From Eubacteriales bacterium (GTDB taxonomy: Bacteria > Bacillota > Clostridia > Peptostreptococcales > Anaerovoracaceae): a stretch of DNA of 10,213 nucleotides. Of the stretch, positions 4,594 through 10,213 are shown piece after piece. The notes beneath the pieces were generated by a model that was not told where the DNA came from, ran no database searches, and was given only the letters and a program-made list of their open reading frames with translations. The position numbers and the translations under genes were made by a program. How positions within the stretch are numbered: the stretch's first letter is position 1; each line of letters opens with the position of its first letter. The stretch covers positions 1-10,213 of the forward strand of contig JAQUYZ010000031.1 in assembly GCA_028691625.1 (NCBI GenBank), written 5' to 3'.

Positions 4594-6717
4594 ATGAGTG
4601 ACTTTGATTATGCAAACGATTCTATGTTAGAGATGTACTTGTTTGAGTCGACGACCCTTCTTGACCAATTAGATGAAATTTTACTTCAATCCGAAAAGGA
4701 TGGGAATCTTTCCTCGGATAACGTGAATGAGATCTTTCGGATTATGCATACGATCAAAGGCTCTTCTGCAATGATGGAGTTTGATACGATATCCCACGTA
4801 TCCCATAAGCTGGAAGACCTGTTTTATGTGATCCGCGACAACGGGATCGACGATGACTATTTCCAGGAATTATTTGACCTCGTCCTTGGCGTATCAGATT
4901 TCCTGAAGGAAGAAGTTGAAAAAATACGGCAGGGCCAAAGGCCTTCCGAAGAGAATAAAGAGCTGGCCGCCGGAATCATCGATCTGCTTGAGCGGATGAA
5001 CGGAACTTCCGCACCGGCTGGTGCGGCTGATCCGGCAGAACCATCCGTGCCTGCGGCAGCTGATCCGGCAGAACCATCCGTGCCTGCGGCAGCTGATCCG
5101 GCAGAAAAATCAAGCCCGGCTGAAGAAAGCGCCCAAAGCGGACAGAAGACCTATTTCCTGCATGTCAATTTTACAGCGGATTGCCAGATGGAGAACATCA
5201 GAGCATTTATGCTGGTAAATAAACTTGAAACTGTCGGCAAGGTTTTAGAAACCTTGCCGGAGGAATTGAATACAAACAAGGATGCTTCCAGTATCATTTC
5301 ACAAAACGGATTTTACTGCAGTCTGTCAACGGATCTTTCGACAGAAGAAATCACAGCGATGGCGAAGGGAACTTTGTCGGTCTATACCGTAGAGTTTATT
5401 GACGCCTTCCCCACGGTTTCTTCAAAGTCTGCAGCTGCGTCTTCCACTGTTTCTTCCGCAACTGAGTCGGGTCCGGCCAAGTCGTCTGCCGCCGCTGCGA
5501 ATCCTTCGGATTCCAGCGATGGAGGAAAAGGAAAATCCGGCAAGCAGCAAAATCTGATCAATGTAGATTTGAATAAGCTGGATACATTAATGGACCTGGT
5601 CGGCGAGATCGTAATCACCGAATCCATGGTATCGGGCAGTGCGGATCTGGCCGGACTGGAGCTCGACAATTTCAATCGTGCTTCCCGTCAGCTCCGAAAA
5701 CTGACCGATGAGCTTCAGGATATCGTTATGTCGATCCGGATGGTTCCCATTGCAGCCACTTTCCAGAAAATGCGCCGTATCGTCAGAGATATGGGGAAAA
5801 AGCTCAATAAGGATGTGGACCTAGTTCTGATGGGTGAAACTACCGAGGTTGATAAAACAATCATCGACGGGATCGCTGATCCGTTGATGCATCTGGTCAG
5901 AAACGCAATGGATCACGCCATTGAGGATAAGGCAGGCAGAATTTCGGCAAAGAAAGATCCCGTTGGACGAATCATCCTTTCCGCGCAGAATATCGGCGGA
6001 GACATCTTCATCACCGTGAGCGACGATGGAAAAGGCCTGGATGCGGAGATGATTCTGGAAAAGGCGAAATCGAAGAACCTGCTGACAAAACCGGAAACAG
6101 AGTATTCGGAAAAAGAAATTTTCAATCTGCTGACCGTTCCCGGCTTTTCAACAAAGGATGCGGTCACTGAATTCTCCGGCAGAGGCGTCGGTATGGACGT
6201 TGTTAAAAAGAATATTGAAAAAATAGGCGGTACGGTTACCATTGAAAGCGTCAAGGGCACCGGAACCAACATTTTCTTTAAAATACCGCTTACGCTTGCG
6301 ATTATAGCAAGCATGGAAATCAGCGTGGGAAAAAATGTTTATGCGATTCCGATCTCAAATATCAGAGAATCCTTCAAGGCCAGTGCCAATCAGCTGCTTT
6401 CCGATCCCGATGGCAATGAAATGATCATGATCCGCGGAGTTTGCTATCCGATCATCCGATTACATAAGGTATTTCACATCCAGGAAGCACAGACAAGCAT
6501 TGTTGACGGGATTCTGCTTCTGGTGGATTCCGGGGATCGATTGGCGTGCATCTTTGCCGACGAGTTGCTTGGAAAACATCAGGTAGTCGTGAAACCACTC
6601 CCGGTTTATCTGAGCAGATACGCCGCAAAGGGAGTTGGAATCGCAGGCTGCACCATACTGGGAGACGGAAGCATCAGCCTGATTCTGGATATCCAGGGTA
6701 TCCTCAACCAGTATTAA
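4594..6717 (+). CDS. cheA: Chemotaxis histidine kinase CheA
   Basis: A 707-residue CheA with all five domains; it autophosphorylates in response to receptor state and passes phosphate to CheY and CheB. P1 (HPt) occupies about 1-110, with phospho-accepting His52 in IMHTIKGSSAMME. A Pro/Ala-rich linker with 33-base repeats leads to P2 (about 187-275, YFLHVNFTADCQMENIRAFM), the CheY-docking domain. A Ser/Ala/Gly-rich linker leads to P3 dimerisation (about 322-385, NVDLNKLDTLMDLVGEIVI). P4 carries the ATP-binding N box (His433, Asn437 in HLVRNAMDH), G1 box DDGKG (477-481) and G2 box GRGVGMD (529-535). P5, the CheW-like receptor-coupling domain, runs from about 570. The start is the ATG at 4594, with AAGGTGG 7 bases upstream; an in-frame TTG at 4552 lacks a good site. 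It is transcribed from a sigma-28 promoter and followed 45 bases later by cheR. Nothing essential is missing. Confidence 0.98.
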   Translation: MSDFDYANDSMLEMYLFESTTLLDQLDEILLQSEKDGNLSSDNVNEIFRIMHTIKGSSAMMEFDTISHVSHKLEDLFYVIRDNGIDDDYFQELFDLVLGVSDFLKEEVEKIRQGQRPSEENKELAAGIIDLLERMNGTSAPAGAADPAEPSVPAAADPAEPSVPAAADPAEKSSPAEESAQSGQKTYFLHVNFTADCQMENIRAFMLVNKLETVGKVLETLPEELNTNKDASSIISQNGFYCSLSTDLSTEEITAMAKGTLSVYTVEFIDAFPTVSSKSAAASSTVSSATESGPAKSSAAAANPSDSSDGGKGKSGKQQNLINVDLNKLDTLMDLVGEIVITESMVSGSADLAGLELDNFNRASRQLRKLTDELQDIVMSIRMVPIAATFQKMRRIVRDMGKKLNKDVDLVLMGETTEVDKTIIDGIADPLMHLVRNAMDHAIEDKAGRISAKKDPVGRIILSAQNIGGDIFITVSDDGKGLDAEMILEKAKSKNLLTKPETEYSEKEIFNLLTVPGFSTKDAVTEFSGRGVGMDVVKKNIEKIGGTVTIESVKGTGTNIFFKIPLTLAIIASMEISVGKNVYAIPISNIRESFKASANQLLSDPDGNEMIMIRGVCYPIIRLHKVFHIQEAQTSIVDGILLLVDSGDRLACIFADELLGKHQVVVKPLPVYLSRYAAKGVGIAGCTILGDGSISLILDIQGILNQY
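5026..5106 (+). repeat. 33-base tandem repeats in the CheA P1-P2 linker
   Basis: Two identical 33-base copies (5026-5058 and 5059-5091) and a 15-base partial third (5092-5106). Each full unit encodes 11 residues, ADPAEPSVPAA (residues 145-155 and 156-166). The period is a multiple of three, so expansion or contraction only changes the linker length between the phosphotransfer and CheY-docking domains. Identical DNA copies indicate recent duplication. Confidence 0.95.
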
Positions 6718-6762
6718 TCATAACCGTATGACCCGCATTCAATACAGATAGGAGACCTCTCA

Positions 6763-7572
6763 ATGATTTACATTAAAGATGACGAATTCAATGCCATCAC
6801 CTCATATATCAAGACGAATTATGGTGTAAACCTGACAAACAAGAGGCCGCTGATAGAAGGCAGACTGAGCAACCACGTCGCCGATCTGGGCTTTGACAAC
6901 TATATGGCCTATTTCGAGTATGCAAAGAATGATAAGGTAAATGATGAGATGACGATGCTCATTAATAAGCTGACCACAAACCATACCTATTTCTTCAGGG
7001 AAAATGAGCATTTTGAATTTTACAAGGATCACGTACTCCCCTGGGTGGAAAAGAGGCTCAAGACTAGTGATTTAAGGGTGTGGAGCGCAGGCTGTTCCTC
7101 AGGTCAGGAGCCCTATACCCTTGCGATGATTACTTTGGATTATCTGGGTGCAGACGCAGGCAACTGGGATCATACGATATTGGCCTCGGACATCTCCAAT
7201 AAGGTGCTGAGTATCGCAAAAAACGGAATCTATACGAGAGAGGAACTGGGAGAGGTTCCACACAGCTGGATTAAAAAATACTTTACCGCCTATGACGATC
7301 AACGGTTTGTCGTATCGGATGCCTTGAGAAAAAGCGTAGCCTACCGCAATTTCAATTTACTGGATCCCTTCAGCTTCAAGAAACCGTTTCACTGCATCTT
7401 CTGCAGAAATGTTATGATCTATTTTGATATGCCAACGAAAAACGGAATTATTAATAAATTCTATGACGCATTGCTGCCGGGTGGTTATTTTATGATCGGA
7501 CACAGCGAATCTTTGTCCTCCTGCGATCATAAATTCAAATATATTAAGCCATCCATTTATCAAAAGGCTTAA
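6763..7572 (+). CDS. cheR: Chemotaxis protein methyltransferase CheR
   Basis: A 269-residue CheR that transfers methyl groups from S-adenosylmethionine to glutamates on chemoreceptors during adaptation. The N-terminal helical domain (about 1-75) includes the GRLSNHVADLGF helix and NKLTTNHTYFFRE, the usual receptor-contact segment. The C-terminal Rossmann domain shows the SAM-binding loop WSAGCSSGQEPYTLA (107-121), ILASDISN and the conserved CRNVMIYFD (214-222), then GHSESL near the end. Length is typical, with no added TPR tail. The ATG at 6763 follows TAGGAG with good spacing. It lies 45 bases after cheA and 46 before fliD with no terminator seen, so it is probably in the same transcript. 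The counteracting methylesterase CheB is not in the window. Confidence 0.97.
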   Translation: MIYIKDDEFNAITSYIKTNYGVNLTNKRPLIEGRLSNHVADLGFDNYMAYFEYAKNDKVNDEMTMLINKLTTNHTYFFRENEHFEFYKDHVLPWVEKRLKTSDLRVWSAGCSSGQEPYTLAMITLDYLGADAGNWDHTILASDISNKVLSIAKNGIYTREELGEVPHSWIKKYFTAYDDQRFVVSDALRKSVAYRNFNLLDPFSFKKPFHCIFCRNVMIYFDMPTKNGIINKFYDALLPGGYFMIGHSESLSSCDHKFKYIKPSIYQKA

Positions 7573-7595
7573 GTTTTTTCGAGATGAGACGATAT
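7570..7595 (+). promoter_or_regulatory. Possible second sigma-28 promoter before fliD
   Basis: GACGATAT at 7588-7595 differs from the sigma-D -10 GCCGATAT at one position. TAAG at 7570-7573 lies 14 bases upstream (or TTAA at 7569-7572 at 15). The site overlaps the last base of the cheR stop codon region and lies about 24 bases before the fliD start. It would boost fliD-fliS over cheA-cheR. Weaker than the cheA promoter, since the start site would fall almost on the ribosome binding site. Confidence 0.35.
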
Positions 7596-7618
7596 ACTAT
7601 TTATTAGGGGGTGATTTC

Positions 7619-9496
7619 ATGGCATCTGTGAATTCAAGCACAAATTCATTAACATCATTAACCGCAAAAACGGGAATCGGCGGTCTGGTGTCCGGCATGG
7701 ATACCGATGAACTGGTTGAAAGCTTATCCTTAACCAGCAGGCAAAAGATCATAAAGCAGCAGCAGAATGTGCAAAGACTGGAGTGGAAACAAACCGCATA
7801 CCGGTCTGTAACATCTGCGTTAAAGGAATTTCAAAGCAAATATCTGGATGTGCTTTCTGCTACAAATTTCAGAAGTGCCTCCTTTTTCAATAATGTGAAG
7901 GCTGTCTCTTCCACAGATGCGGTTTCCGTTTCAGCAACAGGCTCAGCCTCGAAAGGAACGATCACAATCAACTCGGTTACACAGCTGGCCTCTGCTCAGA
8001 CAGTAAAAAGTGCAGGTGCCGTATCGAAGGGCTTGACAAGCAGTGTTTCCTTTTCAAGCATTGCCGCATCTCTGTCTTCATTGGAAGGAAAATCTATTGG
8101 TTTAAACCTGGATGGCAGGCTGAAAACCATTACCTTTGATCAAGCATTTCTCACAGCGGCAGGGACAGATGGAGTGAATTTGCAGACAGCGCTTCAGGAT
8201 GCAGTCAATACTGCGTTCGGAACCACCGATCTCGGCAATCCGTTGATTTCGGTATCCAGTGCAGGAGACGTTCTATCCTTTGCCGCTGAAGGATCTACTT
8301 TAAGGATCAATGCAGTCGGCGATGATACCGACACGTTAACGGCCCTTGGTTTTACCGGCGGACAATCCAATAAGCTGAGTACCGGCACGGCATTGTCCAG
8401 CCTGGGTCTAATCACAGAATTATCGGGAAGCGATTTTGCCTTTTCGATCAATGGGGAAAACTTTACCTTTCACAGCACGGACAGTCTGGCGAAAGTCATA
8501 GATACAGTCAATAAAAGCAAAGCCGGTGTGACATTAGCTTATTCCTCTATTACGGATAAGTTTACGGCAACCGCCAACAATACCGGATCCGGCAGCAACA
8601 TCGTGATTTCTGAAAGCAACGGCAATCTGCTGACTGCCTTTGGGCTTACCGGTGCTGCCGGAGCGGAGGTCACAGAAGGTAAAAATGCAGTTCTAAATGT
8701 CAACGGTCAGTCTATTATCAGAAACTCCAACACCTTTGAGATTGATGGTGTAAGGGTGACATTAAACAGAGAAGCACCTGCCGAGTCCACTACCCTAACG
8801 ATGACAGAGGATGCCACTTCCCTTACGGATACGGTTAAGAAATTTGTCTCAGATTACAATACCATGATCGATCTTGTGAACGGTCTGACCAAGGAGAAAA
8901 ATGATCCTGATTACAAACCTCTATCCGATGAGCAAAAGGAAGAAATGTCGGAAGCTGAAATCACCGCATGGGAGAAGAAGGCAAAGCAAGGTATTCTTCG
9001 GGGTGACAACGTCCTGCGCACGATATCAAACAAACTGCATACTGTGGTAACCGGCATGTCTGTTGACGGAATGTCCCTGTATTCTATGGGGATTACCTCT
9101 GCCGGTTATTCGGAAAACGGAAAGCTTAAGATCGACGAGGCAAAGCTGAAAACTGCCTTGGAAACGAAGGGCAGTGAAATACGTGAAATGTTTACGTCAG
9201 AGAATGGAATCGGTGCAGCGCTGACTGGTGCGATCGACAGCGCGATCAAGACATCCGGACCCCGGGGAACCCGAGGAACCCTGGTCGAAGCCGCAGGTGT
9301 TGATTCCACCACTTCGAATACAGAGAACAGTATTTTTGACCAGATTAAACGAATCAATAAAAACATTGCAACCTTAAAAGAAAGACTTGAGGATGAAGAA
9401 TCAAGACTATGGAACAAATTCACCTATATGGAAACGATCATTAATAATCTGAACGCTCAGAGTTCTATTTTATCATCGTTCTCCAGCGGTTCCTAA
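7619..9496 (+). CDS. fliD: Flagellar filament cap protein FliD (hook-associated protein 2)
   Basis: A 625-residue FliD, exported through the flagellar system to form the pentameric cap that guides flagellin folding at the filament tip. There is no Sec signal peptide, as expected. The N-terminal FliD_N domain begins with the family hallmark GIGGLVSGMDTDELVESL (about 20-37), followed by helical QQQNVQRLEWKQTAYRSV and the ITINSVTQLASAQTV strand. A flagellin_IN-type motif is visible around residues 262-325 (DFAFSINGENFTF, then SKAGVTLAYSSITDKF). The FliD_C region follows, with DYNTMIDLVNGL near 415 and a C-terminal coiled coil (about 575-612) ending in Ser-rich sequence. The ATG at 7619 has AGGGGG upstream. 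It lies 46 bases after cheR and 32 before fliS, the usual fliD-fliS order. Length is slightly above many homologues but within the family range. Confidence 0.97.
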   Translation: MASVNSSTNSLTSLTAKTGIGGLVSGMDTDELVESLSLTSRQKIIKQQQNVQRLEWKQTAYRSVTSALKEFQSKYLDVLSATNFRSASFFNNVKAVSSTDAVSVSATGSASKGTITINSVTQLASAQTVKSAGAVSKGLTSSVSFSSIAASLSSLEGKSIGLNLDGRLKTITFDQAFLTAAGTDGVNLQTALQDAVNTAFGTTDLGNPLISVSSAGDVLSFAAEGSTLRINAVGDDTDTLTALGFTGGQSNKLSTGTALSSLGLITELSGSDFAFSINGENFTFHSTDSLAKVIDTVNKSKAGVTLAYSSITDKFTATANNTGSGSNIVISESNGNLLTAFGLTGAAGAEVTEGKNAVLNVNGQSIIRNSNTFEIDGVRVTLNREAPAESTTLTMTEDATSLTDTVKKFVSDYNTMIDLVNGLTKEKNDPDYKPLSDEQKEEMSEAEITAWEKKAKQGILRGDNVLRTISNKLHTVVTGMSVDGMSLYSMGITSAGYSENGKLKIDEAKLKTALETKGSEIREMFTSENGIGAALTGAIDSAIKTSGPRGTRGTLVEAAGVDSTTSNTENSIFDQIKRINKNIATLKERLEDEESRLWNKFTYMETIINNLNAQSSILSSFSSGS

Positions 9497-9528
9497 GCAA
9501 TTGTTTTGAAGTAAAGAGGTGTAGAATT

Positions 9529-9909
9529 ATGCAGCAGGCGAATTTATATCAGCAATACAAGAGTCAGTCCTTAGAGACTCTTACCAAAGGAGAAATTGTT
9601 GTGAAGCTCTTTGAGGAGGCTTCCAAGCAGATCAGTATGGGTATTTTCTTCAGTAAAAACGGAAATTCCCTGAAGGCATACAATTGTATTGCCAAGGCCC
9701 GGAAAGTCATTCAGACGCTGGACCTTTCCCTGGATATGAAGTATGCTATATCCATAGAGTTGCGCGATATGTACTTATTCCTGCACCAAAAGCTGGGCGA
9801 AGCCATCGCAAAAAAGGATCTTTCCTTAATGAAGGAGCTCCTGTCTCTTGTGGATGATTTGAAGGTTACCTTCCGACAGGCTGAAAAGATTGCAAGAGCA
9901 AACAGATAA
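9529..9909 (+). CDS. fliS: Flagellin export chaperone FliS
   Basis: A 126-residue cytoplasmic four-helix-bundle chaperone that binds the C-terminus of flagellin, prevents premature polymerisation and delivers it to the export gate. The N-terminus NLYQQYKSQSLETLTKGEIV corresponds to the family's YxxxxVxTAxPxxLvxxLYxG region. It is followed by LFEEASKQI, helix AYNCIAKARKVIQTLDLSLD (the I-x-x-A-x-x-I-x-x-x-L pattern) and a C-terminal DLKVTFRQAEK helix. The ATG at 9529 is preceded by AAAGAGGTG. The position immediately after fliD is the classic arrangement. A variation is TLTKGEIVVKLFEEA, where many homologues have SPEELVLMLYDGA, so the start of helix 1 is divergent. The protein may also bind nonulosonate-modified flagellin, but glycosylation of the partner is inference only. 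Confidence 0.95.
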   Translation: MQQANLYQQYKSQSLETLTKGEIVVKLFEEASKQISMGIFFSKNGNSLKAYNCIAKARKVIQTLDLSLDMKYAISIELRDMYLFLHQKLGEAIAKKDLSLMKELLSLVDDLKVTFRQAEKIARANR

Positions 9910-9941
9910 CGATGATCCGTTTGAAAGGAAATGCAGTTCAA

Positions 9942-10213
9942 ATGAGTATCCATACATCCTACGAGTATTACCAGAAGAAAAAGGCACTCCTGAAACAATG
10001 CCTTACGTTAAGCGAGGAATTGATCAGCAATCTTGATGATTGGGATTCCGTTCCTGATCTTGTATCAAAAAGAGAAGCCGTGATCCAAGATCTGAAGAAT
10101 CTGGAGGATGGAGCAGGGGCGCCGGTGAAGGCCGCTCTTACCAAGGAATTCAAGCAGGAGCTTGATCAGATGATCCGGCTGATCCTTGATCTGGAAAAGG
10201 ATGCAACCAATCA
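9942..10213 (+). CDS. FliT/FlgN-like flagellar chaperone, N-terminal part
   Basis: An open frame of 90 codons that reaches the right edge without a stop. It begins with the ATG at 9942, 32 bases after the fliS stop, with AAAGGAAA about 12 bases upstream. An in-frame ATG at 9912 lacks a ribosome binding site. The peptide starts MSIHTSYEYYQKKKALLKQC and continues with LSEELISNLDDWDSVPDLV, SKREAVIQDLKNLE and QELDQMIRLILDLEKDA. It is wholly helical and acidic, with a 'RExxIxxLxxLE' segment like that of FliT/FlgN chaperones. A short helical protein directly after fliD-fliS is usually FliT, the FliD chaperone. The assignment rests mainly on position and helical pattern, because FliT sequences diverge quickly. 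FlgN or an unnamed flagellar protein are alternatives. Confidence 0.6.
   Translation, partial: MSIHTSYEYYQKKKALLKQCLTLSEELISNLDDWDSVPDLVSKREAVIQDLKNLEDGAGAPVKAALTKEFKQELDQMIRLILDLEKDATN

Overview
The window looks like a motility locus from a Gram-positive anaerobe, probably of class Clostridia. This is inferred from strong GGAGG-type ribosome binding sites, mixed ATG and GTG starts, a CheA with a P2 domain, a free-standing FlhB-like C-terminal protein beside a FliK-like gene (compare ylqG-ylqH of Bacillus), and a sigma-D/sigma-28 type promoter. I cannot name the genus.

Layout. The left 4.4 kb is transcribed leftward. Reading in that direction, it holds an XRE-family regulator (4380-4009), a FliK-like protein (3969-2356), an FlhB C-terminal-like protein (2369-2049, overlapping the FliK-like gene by 14 bases), a PseB-type UDP-GlcNAc 4,6-dehydratase (1967-972), an aldo/keto reductase (957-100) and the first 27 codons of an SpsF-type cytidylyltransferase (83-1, cut by the window edge). 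The right 5.6 kb is transcribed rightward: cheA, cheR, fliD, fliS and the start of a FliT/FlgN-like chaperone (9942 to the edge). The two arms diverge from a 213-base intergenic region (4381-4593). It carries a sigma-A-like promoter toward the regulator, a near-perfect sigma-28 promoter toward cheA and two short dyads. No stretch longer than 300 bases lacks a gene, and I saw no convincing rho-independent terminator.

How the genes fit together. The rightward arm is a late flagellar/chemotaxis unit: a receptor-coupled kinase, a receptor methyltransferase, the filament cap, the flagellin export chaperone and a probable cap chaperone, likely transcribed by sigma-28. The leftward arm joins two small export-related proteins to the start of a nonulosonic acid (pseudaminic acid-like) pathway, the sugars that commonly decorate flagellin. 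This is mostly a recognisable flagellar region rather than an unknown system. The less ordinary points are the XRE regulator in the divergent promoter, in-frame tandem repeats in both the FliK-like protein and CheA, an FlhB-like protein without the NPTH cleavage motif, and a Cys in place of the usual Arg in the cytidylyltransferase signature.
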